This document shows positions 1 through 7,925 of a DNA stretch of 64,000 nt, piece by piece. The stretch is from Leptospira yanagawae serovar Saopaulo str. Sao Paulo = ATCC 700523 (GTDB taxonomy: Bacteria; Spirochaetota; Leptospiria; Leptospirales; Leptospiraceae). The stretch spans positions 76,001 to 140,000 of the forward strand of contig NZ_AOGX02000022.1 in assembly GCF_000332475.2 (NCBI RefSeq), given 5' to 3'. The notes under the pieces were generated by a model. That model was not told the origin of the DNA, did no database searches, and was given only the letters and a program-made list of their open reading frames with translations. Each line of letters starts with the position of its first letter. Position 1 is the first letter of the stretch. The position numbers were made by a program, and so were the translations under genes.

Positions 1-316
1 ACCTTTTTGTATCAACCTTATGGGATTTAGATTCCGGAAGAGGGGTCCTTGTCACAAGGGAAAGTAGGTCTTTCACTTCTTCGGGGGAAATGATTTGGTT
101 TAGTTTTTCCTCCAAGGACGCAGGTGTTGGTTTTAAGACCAAATCCTCTGGTTTTACCTTTGGTTCCGATTTGAGTTTGGAAACTTGGTTTGTCACATCT
201 TGGTTTGATTTGTGGGGGAGAGAATCCTTTCCATCCTCCGACTGTTTCCCTGTTTGGGTGGGCAAAGTGGGGGGAATCGATTGGTGGAAATTCCCTTGGG
301 TATTGATTGTATTCAT
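1..316 (-). CDS. Unknown protein, N-terminal part only
   Basis: The frame is open from an ATG at 316 to the window edge, giving about 105 residues. A GGAGG ribosome site lies about 10 nt before the ATG (around 328-332 on the plus strand). The product is hydrophilic and rich in Pro, Lys, Gln and Ser, with a more ordered stretch near residues 75-100 (LEEKLNQII, EEVKDLLSL). No signal peptide or membrane segment is visible. It is transcribed away from the DsbA-like gene. I do not recognise a family, and the missing C-terminus could hold the defining domain. Confidence 0.6.
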   Translation of the reverse strand, partial: MNTINTQGNFHQSIPPTLPTQTGKQSEDGKDSLPHKSNQDVTNQVSKLKSEPKVKPEDLVLKPTPASLEEKLNQIISPEEVKDLLSLVTRTPLPESKSHKVDTKR

Positions 317-479
317 AATTCCCAAACCTCCGTGTTCAGGATCGATCTCTTGGGAAAAAACTTTCCTTTTCCCTCCTTCAGATTTTCGGTTTTTTCCTGG
401 TTCGCTTTAGCGAAAATCGAAGAATTTTTTAGGATTTTTCCGTTTGATTGCCCGCTTTATGGGCGGGAAGCTGGCAGAG

Positions 480-1529
480 ATGGAAAATTATTTTAAATCT
501 TGGATGGCTCACCCCATCTCCAAAATCTTCATGGCAACCAATTTTATCTTTGCCGTGTTATTCATTGTCAGTGTACCTTCCTTCGTGAAAGAACACATCA
601 CTCAGGATGCAGTTAGCATCGGTGGTAAAAAATATGACTTAAGTGATGTCAAAGAGTCCTCTCCCATTGCGTATTCCAAATTCCAATCAGAATACAAATC
701 CCTTCTCAAAAATACCTATGGAGAGTTTGCCCAAGACAAGTTATTCGAATTGGTTGCCAAAGAAAAGAATTTAAAACCATCTGAGGTATTAACACAAGGA
801 TTGGTGGTAAAAGAGCCATCAGAAGAAGATATAATCAATGTGTATATGGCAAACAAAGATCAGTTAGGTGGAAAATCACTTGCTGAAACCAGAGACAAAA
901 TTGTTGGATTTTTGAAAAACCAACAAGAACAAGAATTTAGCAGAAATCGATATAAAGAAATCATTACTAAATACCCAGTAGATTTTTTAATCAAAGAACC
1001 AGATATTGTTCGTGTGACAGTCGCAGAAAAAAACAATCCAAGTATTGGACCAAAAGATGCAAAAATCACAATCATTGAATTTTCAGATTTTGAATGTCCA
1101 TTTTGTAAAAGAAGCCAAGATGTGAATCGGCAACTCCGTGAAAAATACAAAGGTCAAATCCGTTGGGTTTTCCGTGATTTCCCTCTTCCTTTCCACCAAG
1201 ATGCTATGTATGCTCATATGGCGGCCAATTGTTCGATCGAAGAAGGAAAGTATTGGGATGTATTCAATGTATTATTTGAGAACACTGGAAACTTAAGTAA
1301 GTCCAATGTTGATTCATTAGTTTTGAATACTGGTGTTTCCAAAACCAAATACCAAAGTTGTATGAAAAACCAAAACAAACTCAAAGCCGAAATTGAATCC
1401 GATATCCAAGATGGTCAAAAAGTTGGGGTAAGTGGAACACCTGCCTTTTTTATCAATGGGATCTTCGTTTCAGGAGCATTGCCTTTTGAAAACTTTGATG
1501 AGATCATCCAAAAAGAACTTAAACAATAA
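480..1529 (+). CDS. DsbA-like thioredoxin-fold oxidoreductase, membrane-anchored
   Basis: Predicted extracytoplasmic thiol-disulfide oxidoreductase or isomerase. With ATG 480 the protein is 349 aa. A hydrophobic signal anchor lies near residues 15-35. A linker domain of about 150 residues follows, then a DsbA/thioredoxin_4 fold with the CPFC redox pair at about C206/C209 and a cis-proline loop GVSGTPAFF near residue 320. A frame extension to a TTG at 444 exists but lacks a ribosome site; the ATG at 480 also has only a weak one, so the start is uncertain. The next gene, mdh, begins 30 nt downstream. The substrate cannot be read from the sequence. Confidence 0.85.
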   Translation: MENYFKSWMAHPISKIFMATNFIFAVLFIVSVPSFVKEHITQDAVSIGGKKYDLSDVKESSPIAYSKFQSEYKSLLKNTYGEFAQDKLFELVAKEKNLKPSEVLTQGLVVKEPSEEDIINVYMANKDQLGGKSLAETRDKIVGFLKNQQEQEFSRNRYKEIITKYPVDFLIKEPDIVRVTVAEKNNPSIGPKDAKITIIEFSDFECPFCKRSQDVNRQLREKYKGQIRWVFRDFPLPFHQDAMYAHMAANCSIEEGKYWDVFNVLFENTGNLSKSNVDSLVLNTGVSKTKYQSCMKNQNKLKAEIESDIQDGQKVGVSGTPAFFINGIFVSGALPFENFDEIIQKELKQ

Positions 1530-1559
1530 AGATTTATAAATCAAAAAAGGAAAAATATT

Positions 1560-2543
1560 ATGAGCAAAAAAGTAAAAGTTGCTGTCACAGGTGCTGCCGG
1601 ACAAATCGGATACGCACTCCTATTTCGTATCGCTTCAGGACAAATGTTTGGACCTGACACAGCCGTAGAACTCCAATTATTGGAATTGGAACAAGCACTT
1701 CCAGCAGCAAAAGGTGTCATTATGGAATTGGACGACTGTGCATTTCCATTACTTGAAAAAGTAACTGTATCATCTAATATTGATGAAGCGTTTCGTGATA
1801 TCAACTGGGCTCTGTTAGTTGGTTCTGTTCCAAGAAAGGCAGGAATGGAACGAGGAGACCTTTTAAAAATCAACGGTGGTATCTTCACAACACAAGGCAA
1901 GGCAATCGAAAAAAATGCAGCAAGTGATGTAAGAGTTTTAGTAGTTGGTAACCCTTGTAATACAAACGCTCTCATTGCAATGAACAATGCAAAAGGTGTT
2001 CCATCTGACAGATGGTTTGCGATGACAGGACTAGATGAAAATCGTGCCAAAACTCAGTTAGCACAAAAAGCTGGAGTTCTTGTAAAAGATGTATCCAACG
2101 TTGCAATTTGGGGAAATCACTCTGCAACCCAATACCCTGACTTTTTTAATGCAAAAATCAAAGGAAAACCTGCAACAGATGTGATCAGCGACCATGATTG
2201 GTTAAAAGGTGACTTTATCTCAACTGTGCAAAAACGTGGTGCAGCGATCATTGCTGCTAGAGGTGCATCTTCTGCTGCATCCGCTGCGAATGCTGTTGTG
2301 GATACAGTGCGTAACATTGTGACTCCAACGAAACCAGGGGATTGGTTCAGTGCTGCATGCCATTCTAATGGTGAGTATGGTGTGGACAAAGGACTTATCT
2401 TTGGTTACCCTCTTAAGTCCGATGGGAAAAAAGTAGAGATCGTAACAGGTCTTGAAATCAATGCATTCGGTAAGGAAAAATTTGACATCACTCATAATGA
2501 GTTAAAAGAAGAAAGAAACGAAGTCAAAGACATGTTAGGTTAA
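1560..2543 (+). CDS. mdh: Malate dehydrogenase
   Basis: Interconverts malate and oxaloacetate with NAD(H) in the TCA cycle; cytoplasmic. The 327-aa length is typical. The N-terminal dinucleotide fold begins with [11 protein letters not shown] (about residues 11-21). The catalytic His is in [11 protein letters not shown] near residue 187, and substrate-binding Arg residues occur in [13 protein letters not shown] and GLDENRAK. This is the cytosolic-type, LDH-like MDH subgroup also found in many bacteria. The AAAGGAAAAATATT leader gives an AGGA ribosome site. Hairpins at 2557-2578 and 2596-2626 follow the gene. Confidence 0.97.
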   Translation: MSKKVKVAVTGAAGQIGYALLFRIASGQMFGPDTAVELQLLELEQALPAAKGVIMELDDCAFPLLEKVTVSSNIDEAFRDINWALLVGSVPRKAGMERGDLLKINGGIFTTQGKAIEKNAASDVRVLVVGNPCNTNALIAMNNAKGVPSDRWFAMTGLDENRAKTQLAQKAGVLVKDVSNVAIWGNHSATQYPDFFNAKIKGKPATDVISDHDWLKGDFISTVQKRGAAIIAARGASSAASAANAVVDTVRNIVTPTKPGDWFSAACHSNGEYGVDKGLIFGYPLKSDGKKVEIVTGLEINAFGKEKFDITHNELKEERNEVKDMLG

Positions 2544-2556
2544 AAACAAAACATCT

Positions 2557-2578
2557 CCTCCTAAATCAGTTTAGGAGG
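2557..2578 (+). terminator. Hairpin after mdh
   Basis: A perfect 9-bp stem CCTCCTAAA/TTTAGGAGG with a TCAG loop begins 13 nt after the mdh stop. It is followed by a weak T-rich run (TTTGGTATTTCT). It is probably part of a double terminator with the hairpin at 2596-2626. Confidence 0.6.
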
Positions 2579-2595
2579 TTTGGTATTTCTGCAAA

Positions 2596-2626
2596 AGCTC
2601 GTATCCATTTGGATTCGGGCTTTTTT
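2596..2626. terminator. Terminator between convergent mdh and hydrolase genes
   Basis: Stem AGCTCGTATCC/GGATTCGGGCT (one mismatch, one G-T pair, ATTT loop) is followed on the plus strand by TTTTTT at 2621-2626. This makes a plausible rho-independent terminator for mdh. The hydrolase stop codon on the minus strand overlaps its edge at 2626-2628, and on that strand the stem is followed only by TTTTGC. Confidence 0.65.
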
Positions 2627-3474
2627 CATGGGATTGCTGAAACGAATTCCTCGGGCCTTTCGTAAAATGGCAAATGCCCACAGTGGTCCATCACTCGTTT
2701 TTTCACACCAGGGAATCGTTGTAAGATGGGATCCCAAGTATAGTGGGGTGCCACTTGGAAGTCATACCTTCCTAACACCAATGTGATTGGACATTTGATT
2801 TCGGAAAGGTAGTCATCTACCTTGATATCGACAAACACTTTGCCAAACAAAAAATCGAATGCGAGTTTGTTGGTTTTCACACCTTCCCAAAGTGTGGTTG
2901 AATCAATCGACAAATCATAAAAACCTAAAGCGTCTTGGCTTACACAGTACAAATTGAAAAAATCCACCAATCCTTCGGGGTTTGATTGTATTTGCGTTTG
3001 GAATTTGGATTGGAGTAACCGGTGTTTTTCTTTCCTTTCAACACTTGCCAATGCTTCAAAATAAGATTCCCTCTCTTGCAAAGGCGCTCCGTGGCTTGGG
3101 CCGGTGGCAACGAGTAGAAGTTTTGTCACAAGATCTGGGTATTTTTTGGCATATGCTAATGCCATATAACCGTGCCCAGAATGGCCAAGGACGAGGCAGG
3201 GTGGAATTTCTAATAGGTTTTGGAAAAAGTGAAAATCATTGAGTACAGTTTCCAAATCATAAGTGGATTCACTTTCCGGAGTTGAGAGATTGCGTTTGGC
3301 AAACCCTCTATGGTCGACAATTGTCATCTTAAATTCTTTTGCCAATGTTTCGGGGATGACCCTTGGGTAATAAAGGGCACTGCCCAACCAAAATAGATGT
3401 GGTCCATCCGAATCGTTTTCTGCAATAAGGAAGGAAAATCCTTCCCTTTCGATTGTTTTGTATTTCCATTCCAT
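2626..3474 (-). CDS. Alpha/beta hydrolase family protein
   Basis: A cytoplasmic alpha/beta-hydrolase-fold enzyme of 282 aa with no signal peptide. The nucleophile elbow reads GHSGHG, with Ser in LVLGHSGHGYMAL near residue 104; this differs from the usual GxSxG at the fifth position. An acid candidate is in LGRYDFQV, and a C-terminal catalytic His is in DHCGHLPFYERPEEF. I chose ATG 3474 because GAGGGA lies 5-6 nt upstream. The frame extends to 3531, which would run through a palindromic operator. It is divergent from a MarR regulator, suggesting ligand-controlled expression. The substrate is unknown. Confidence 0.85.
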   Translation of the reverse strand: MEWKYKTIEREGFSFLIAENDSDGPHLFWLGSALYYPRVIPETLAKEFKMTIVDHRGFAKRNLSTPESESTYDLETVLNDFHFFQNLLEIPPCLVLGHSGHGYMALAYAKKYPDLVTKLLLVATGPSHGAPLQERESYFEALASVERKEKHRLLQSKFQTQIQSNPEGLVDFFNLYCVSQDALGFYDLSIDSTTLWEGVKTNKLAFDFLFGKVFVDIKVDDYLSEIKCPITLVLGRYDFQVAPHYTWDPILQRFPGVKKRVMDHCGHLPFYERPEEFVSAIP

Positions 3475-3520
3475 ACCATTCCCTCGTTTTTTATCTCTGT
3501 TTTTATATTTCAGATTAGGA

Positions 3521-3564
3521 TTTAGTTGCAATATGCAACAATATGGTTGTATATTGCAACTAAA
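3521..3564. promoter_or_regulatory. Doubled palindromic operator in the hydrolase/marR intergenic region
   Basis: Perfect 14-nt inverted arms TTTAGTTGCAATAT (3521-3534) and ATATTGCAACTAAA (3551-3564) flank a 16-nt spacer. Inside are two 15-bp palindromes, GTTGCAATATGCAAC at 3525-3539 and GTTGTATATTGCAAC at 3546-3560. Their centres are 21 bp apart, two helical turns. MarR dimers typically bind 15-20 bp palindromes between divergent genes, so this is the likely autoregulatory and hydrolase operator. The binding itself is inferred. Confidence 0.7.
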
Positions 3565-3602
3565 AAACTTGCCAAAAAAGAAACAAAATTTAAATTTGAA
3601 GG

Positions 3603-4058
3603 ATGTTAGAGATCACATCACTGCTCGGAATCCATTTTAGCCAAACTTTACTCTTGATGAGGAGGTATCTTTCCAATCAATTCGAGATTCAAAAAATAGG
3701 GATGAAATTTGAGGAATGGATCCAACTCCTTCCCTTACAATCGAAAGAAAGTACCAACCAAAAACAATTAAGTGAATTGTTAGCAAAAGACAAAACCACC
3801 ATATCGAGATTAGTGGATGGTTGGGTGAAAAAAGGTTGGGTGAAACGAATCCAAGTGGCAGAGGATAAACGAGTTTATGTTCTAAAACTTAGCACAAAAG
3901 GTAAAAACATCTGGGAAAAAGGTATTCCAGTCGTGATCGCCGCAGACAAAGTGTTTAAACAAAATTTGAATGAAGGAATGGAAAAGGAACTATTTCTGAC
4001 TTTATTTAAGATTCAAACTGCGATTCAGTTTTCAGAAACAAAAAACGTTCTTTCATAG
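3603..4058 (+). CDS. MarR-family transcriptional regulator
   Basis: Predicted winged-helix DNA-binding repressor of 151 aa, the usual MarR size. The wHTH reads TNQKQLSELLAKDKTTISRL (about residues 51-70), followed by the wing AEDKRVYVLKLSTKGK, which holds the conserved D-x-R. Helices for dimerisation flank it. GAAGG is directly adjacent to the ATG at 3603, an unusually short spacing, so the start is not fully settled. The gene is divergent from the hydrolase over a paired palindrome. Its last 53 nt overlap the 3' end of prmC on the other strand. Confidence 0.85.
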   Translation: MLEITSLLGIHFSQTLLLMRRYLSNQFEIQKIGMKFEEWIQLLPLQSKESTNQKQLSELLAKDKTTISRLVDGWVKKGWVKRIQVAEDKRVYVLKLSTKGKNIWEKGIPVVIAADKVFKQNLNEGMEKELFLTLFKIQTAIQFSETKNVLS

Positions 4059-4893
4059 AGCTATCAAGAATTCGTTTCGCGGAAACAAATCCAAGTGATA
4101 AGGCCAAACTTTCTAATTCTTGGATATAACCTGGATGTGTTTCCATTAAAAACCAACCACCTGGTTTTAATCTTTGTTTGGCGGAAAAAAACAAAGCCTT
4201 ATGGAATTCGAGGATATCTTCTACGAATAAAGCTAGATGAGGTTCGTAATCCAAAACATCTGGCATAATTTCTTTTTTTTCTGTCTCTGGGATATAAGGT
4301 GGGTTGGAGACAATGATTTCAAATTGTAAATCGGTTGGGAGTGAGTTGTCTAAATTGGAAACAAAAAAGGAAACATCTTGGAGTTGGTATTTCTCTGCAT
4401 TCCGTTTGCTTATGTCGATTGCCTTTTCTGAAATGTCCGATAAAACTACTTTTTGGGGACTGAGTAATTGGGCAAGGCTTAGGCCAATACAACCGCTACC
4501 AGAACACAAATCCCAAATGTGAAATCCAGTTGGAAACTCTTTGGTGAGAGTATCTTTTTGTTTGAACAAATAATCAACTAACTCCTCCGTTTCTGGTCTT
4601 GGGATGAGCACATCTTCGGAAACAAAGTATTCAAATTGGTGAAACCCCTTTTTTCCGATGATGTAAGCAACTGGTTTTCGTTTGCTTCGCTCAACGATGC
4701 GTTCCCGGTACAAATCAATTTCCTTTGGAGAAAGAGGCATTTCAAATTGAGAGTAGAGTTTGATGCGAGGGAGATTTAAAAGATCGGAAAGGATCCACTC
4801 GGCGTCAACACGAGGGTTTGGAATTTCCTTTTTTTCCAGAAATTCTGTGGAACGTTTGAGATAAAAAAGTAAGGTTCCTGGTTGTTCCGCCAT
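4006..4893 (-). CDS. prmC: Peptide chain release factor N5-glutamine methyltransferase
   Basis: Methylates the GGQ glutamine of release factors RF1 and RF2 using S-adenosylmethionine. The 295-aa protein has the N-terminal helical domain, then PRPETEELVD, SAM motif I (DLCSGSGCIGLSLA) and the diagnostic NPPY motif (SNPPYIPETE). ATG 4893 begins only 7 nt after the tRNA-Arg 3' end. An in-frame TTG at 4908 lies inside the tRNA and is rejected. The GGGGGC of the tRNA acceptor arm is the only purine-rich stretch at ribosome-site distance. The 3' end overlaps the MarR gene on the other strand by 53 bp. Confidence 0.93.
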   Translation of the reverse strand: MAEQPGTLLFYLKRSTEFLEKKEIPNPRVDAEWILSDLLNLPRIKLYSQFEMPLSPKEIDLYRERIVERSKRKPVAYIIGKKGFHQFEYFVSEDVLIPRPETEELVDYLFKQKDTLTKEFPTGFHIWDLCSGSGCIGLSLAQLLSPQKVVLSDISEKAIDISKRNAEKYQLQDVSFFVSNLDNSLPTDLQFEIIVSNPPYIPETEKKEIMPDVLDYEPHLALFVEDILEFHKALFFSAKQRLKPGGWFLMETHPGYIQELESLALSLGFVSAKRILDSSMKERFLFLKTESQFES

Positions 4894-4899
4894 AATCTT

Positions 4900-4972
4900 T
4901 GCCCCCAACAGGATTCGAACCTGTGTCCCCAGTTTAGGAAACTAGTGCTCTATCCACCTGAGCTATGGGAGC
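4900..4972 (-). tRNA. tRNA-Arg, anticodon CCT
   Basis: A 73-nt cloverleaf on the minus strand. The acceptor stem is GCTCCCA/TGGGGGC with discriminator A; the D stem is GCTC/GAGC. The anticodon stem CTAGT/ACTGG encloses loop TTCCTAA, so the anticodon is CCT (plus strand 4936-4938), reading AGG. The T stem-loop is ACAGG TTCGAAT CCTGT. CCA is not encoded. It starts 1 nt after the stop codon of the upstream cyclic-nucleotide regulator gene and ends 6 nt before the prmC ATG, so it is probably cut out of an mRNA. Confidence 0.95.
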
Positions 4973-4973
4973 T

Positions 4974-5618
4974 TTACGTAGGTTTACGTTTCTGATTCAC
5001 TATCCTTTGGAAATCGGAGATATTGTGAATAACAATTTTATCTGGATAGAGGTCAAGTTTGCCTGTTTTTACATATTGCATCAGGACTTTTTGGACTTCA
5101 CCCACTGGTTGGGCACACCAATTGGCAATGTCATCCACGGTGGCAGAAAGTATGATTTCATTATAAACATCATTATTATACTGTTTTTCGTATAACATCA
5201 CAAAGACGTCACAGACCTTCCCAACGATATCATCCATTAGTAGGATCATAAGCCTTCTTTTTTGGTCATAAATCCGAAAGGAAAAAATATGGAGTAATTT
5301 CATCGCAAGTGCAGGGTTTTTCGTCATCAACATTTCAAAATTGGCACGATTGAAATTGAGGGCTTTGACTTCTGTAACGGCGATGGCTGTCGCAGATCTG
5401 GGTTGTTCTTCTAAGATTGCCATCTCACCTAAAATGTCTCCCGCTTCCAAAACATCTAATGTTTTGATACTGGTCCCAATTGTTTTTGTGATTTTGACTT
5501 TTCCTTCTTTGATGAGGTAAAAATCATTTCCAGGTTCGTATTCACAAAATAAAACTTCGTTTGGTTGGAATACCTTTCCAAACTTCCCAAACATTGCTTC
5601 TAACATTTGGTCGTTCAC
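4974..5618 (-). CDS. Crp/Fnr-type cyclic-nucleotide-binding protein
   Basis: A 214-aa protein with an N-terminal cNMP-binding beta-roll that includes the phosphate-binding cassette [15 protein letters not shown] (about residues 63-77). This is close to the canonical GE(L/M)ALL..PRSAT, so nucleotide binding is likely. A dimerisation helix follows. The C-terminal winged helix, [20 protein letters not shown], resembles HTH_Crp but is divergent. The GTG start at 5618 shares one base with the stop of the upstream gene (TAGTG) and has a strong AAAGGAGGT ribosome site. It is transcribed with its upstream partner and probably with the tRNA and prmC. Confidence 0.85.
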   Translation of the reverse strand: MNDQMLEAMFGKFGKVFQPNEVLFCEYEPGNDFYLIKEGKVKITKTIGTSIKTLDVLEAGDILGEMAILEEQPRSATAIAVTEVKALNFNRANFEMLMTKNPALAMKLLHIFSFRIYDQKRRLMILLMDDIVGKVCDVFVMLYEKQYNNDVYNEIILSATVDDIANWCAQPVGEVQKVLMQYVKTGKLDLYPDKIVIHNISDFQRIVNQKRKPT

Positions 5619-6670
5619 TATCTACCTCCTTTGAGTTTGGATTTGGCATCTTCGGAAATGCTGTCATCCATCGGAGGCATTTGGGTTACCTTTTGGAAGA
5701 GTTGTTTTGCTTTTTCCTTATCCCCTGAGGCTTCTGTCGCAAGGGCTAAATGGTAAAGGTTTTCTTTTAGTAACAAACCTTTTGGGTAACGTTTGATAAA
5801 ATTGGAAAAATGAGAAATGGCACTTGGATAGTCTTTGGCCTTGAAACTCGATTTCCCCATATAGAAGAGTGAGTTTTCCACAAATTGTTCTTCTTCTTGG
5901 GTGACTGAGTCAGTACGGTCTGATACGGTTTTGAACATATCAATGGCTTCAGCATACTTTCCTGCATTCATGAGAGTTGATGCTTTGTCATACTGAGAAA
6001 GGATCGAATTCGGATCTACACTGGAAGTAGGGTTGGAAGCGGGCACTGCCATTGTTTTTAACATTTCTTGCAGTTTACCAGTTTGGGATCCAGGTTCTGG
6101 TTTATAAACTAACTCTTGTATGGTGAGAGGGAAAGGAGTTTTTTTACGAGCTAAATCAATGAGTTGTTTGGCACGGTCAATGTACATTCCGTCCGGATAA
6201 TGTTGGATGTATTTTTCGAATGCATAGGCTGCATGTTCAAAGTTACCGTTTTTGTAAAATACTTCGGCAACATTCATCAGTTCAAATGCTGGGTTTTTTG
6301 CCTCGCCTTGTCCGAGGATTTCCCTAACCTGTCTGTGGACTTGCCGCAGTTGGCTTGAGAATACTTTTAACATTTTGATGATGAGATGGGTTTTGTCTGA
6401 GACAAATTTTTCAAATTCAGGGACTTTGAAGACAAGAACGGTTGCGGCACCAATGACTTGAGCCGTTTCTTCTCTGGGATAGCGACCAATGGCACTCTTT
6501 ACACCAAAGAACTCACCAAGTTTGACATCCTCTTTGAGTTCTAAGCCGTTGATATTCGTGTAAGTTAGTACAACTCTTCCTTTTTGTAGTACAAAGATAT
6601 CCTCTGCCTTATCTTTTTCGAAATAGACAATGGAACCACCTTTGTAATTGCGTACTATAGGACCTGACAA
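5618..6670 (-). CDS. Cyclic-nucleotide-binding domain plus TPR protein
   Basis: An N-terminal cNMP-binding domain (about 110 residues) is followed by TPR-like repeats with two clear blocks: [20 protein letters not shown], and [20 protein letters not shown] with YPKG. There is no DNA-binding domain, so it may be a scaffold responding to cAMP/cGMP or a degenerate sensor. The PBC reads [20 protein letters not shown] and lacks the usual RS..A, so binding is doubtful. The start is ambiguous: TTG 6670 (GAGG upstream, avoids overlap) or GTG 6739 (overlaps the amidohydrolase by 44 nt, no ribosome site). I favour TTG 6670. Confidence 0.75.
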   Translation of the reverse strand: MSGPIVRNYKGGSIVYFEKDKAEDIFVLQKGRVVLTYTNINGLELKEDVKLGEFFGVKSAIGRYPREETAQVIGAATVLVFKVPEFEKFVSDKTHLIIKMLKVFSSQLRQVHRQVREILGQGEAKNPAFELMNVAEVFYKNGNFEHAAYAFEKYIQHYPDGMYIDRAKQLIDLARKKTPFPLTIQELVYKPEPGSQTGKLQEMLKTMAVPASNPTSSVDPNSILSQYDKASTLMNAGKYAEAIDMFKTVSDRTDSVTQEEEQFVENSLFYMGKSSFKAKDYPSAISHFSNFIKRYPKGLLLKENLYHLALATEASGDKEKAKQLFQKVTQMPPMDDSISEDAKSKLKGGR

Positions 6671-6695
6671 CTCATGCCTCGCTTGGGCTTCATTT

Positions 6696-7925
6696 TCAAA
6701 AATTAGGTAAAAAAGCCAAACTCTTTTTGTAACCGACACTGTCAGAAACTTGTTTCATGAGTTTTTTTGGAGAACCGGCAACCAACATGTTTTTCCCTTC
6801 GATCGAAAATTCTTCTGTACCCAAACCAAACTCTTGGAAGAGTGACAAAAATTCACTCGATCCATAAATGGGATAACCATCGATTACAACCAAATCAATA
6901 TGTTTCCAATGTAAATCTGATACATTTAGTTCGGAAGATTTTTTCCCATCATTTACAACAACAAAATCACATTTAAGTCCAGGCATCAGTGCATTTGGAT
7001 TCCCCATTCGAAATGCCTTTCTTGGATTTTCTGTGATCATCTTAAGTATTGTTTCTTCTGGAAGTTCTTCTCCATACAATCCAAAATAAATGGATTTTGT
7101 TGTCCTAAGTTCTTCTAATAAATGATTGGAACCACTTGGAGATGAGTCTGTCCCCAAACAAACGTTAATTCCTCTTTCTAAAAAGAGTTTGATATTGGTA
7201 GTTTTTCCAAAGACATGTAAGTTGGAAGTAGGGCACCAAACGACTGAAGCTCCTTTTTCTGCAATTTTATCTGCTTCTTTTGGGCCAAATGGCAAACAAT
7301 GGACAAGCACGGAATGTGGGCCTAGTGCATCCATTTTTTCTAAATAACGTAAGGATTGTTTGGAATCATCATCCAATCCTTCAGCTAAGTGTGTGACAAA
7401 AGGAAGGCCTGCATGTTCTGCCATTCGGTATTCTAGTGCTGGGCCTTCTCCCCAATCCAAACTATAATTACCAACGGAATGGGCTAAGGTATAATCCGAG
7501 ATCAATTTGACAGGTAATATCCCACGGAATGGGTTTTGCACAAAATGTGGGATGTGATCAAAAACCGAGGTAACTCCCGCAAACAAATTTTTATATGCGC
7601 CAAGGTAATATAAAATTTCAGGATCAATTTGTTGGCGTTCTGCAAACACACCTGAACTTTTATACAAGTTATCATAAGACAGCCAAGATAAATGTTTTTC
7701 CCCGCCACCAACTTTTGGTAGGTAACTTGCGAGTAAATGATCGTGTGAATTGATAAAACCAGGATAGAGTTTTTTCCCTTGTAAGGAAATGGTAAACAAA
7801 TCTTTGTTAGATGGAATGGTAGGTTCTATCTTTGCGATTTTTTCACCTGAAAAAAGAAGGTCCATGGTTTCCATTTTCCCATTATGAAAGAGAGACGCTG
7901 ATTGTAATAGAATGGGTTTTGTCAT
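6696..7925 (-). CDS. Amidohydrolase-family deaminase
   Basis: A 409-aa metal-dependent hydrolase of the TrzN/SsnA/adenosylhomocysteine-deaminase group. Metal ligands can be seen in the HxH of FINSHDHLL (about residues 58-63), a His in THLAEGLDDDS, a His in VLVHCLPFG, and an Asp in LGTDSSPSGSNH. CPTSNLHVFG is another family signature. The beta-sandwich at both ends matches composite amidohydrolases. The ATG at 7925 overlaps the upstream LysM gene by 4 nt (ATGA). The substrate is probably a purine-like or other ring amine, but cannot be named from sequence. Confidence 0.85.
   Translation of the reverse strand: MTKPILLQSASLFHNGKMETMDLLFSGEKIAKIEPTIPSNKDLFTISLQGKKLYPGFINSHDHLLASYLPKVGGGEKHLSWLSYDNLYKSSGVFAERQQIDPEILYYLGAYKNLFAGVTSVFDHIPHFVQNPFRGILPVKLISDYTLAHSVGNYSLDWGEGPALEYRMAEHAGLPFVTHLAEGLDDDSKQSLRYLEKMDALGPHSVLVHCLPFGPKEADKIAEKGASVVWCPTSNLHVFGKTTNIKLFLERGINVCLGTDSSPSGSNHLLEELRTTKSIYFGLYGEELPEETILKMITENPRKAFRMGNPNALMPGLKCDFVVVNDGKKSSELNVSDLHWKHIDLVVIDGYPIYGSSEFLSLFQEFGLGTEEFSIEGKNMLVAGSPKKLMKQVSDSVGYKKSLAFLPNF

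Noticed and set aside
1541..2050. Minus-strand frame opposite mdh
   Set aside because: It is a shadow of a well-supported gene, with compositional bias only.
4894..4908. TTG 4908 as the prmC start
   Set aside because: It lies inside the tRNA-Arg acceptor arm; ATG 4893 gives the family-like N-terminus.
4900..4972. Possible integration site at the tRNA-Arg gene
   Set aside because: No integrase, no repeated tRNA 3' end and no foreign gene block next to it.
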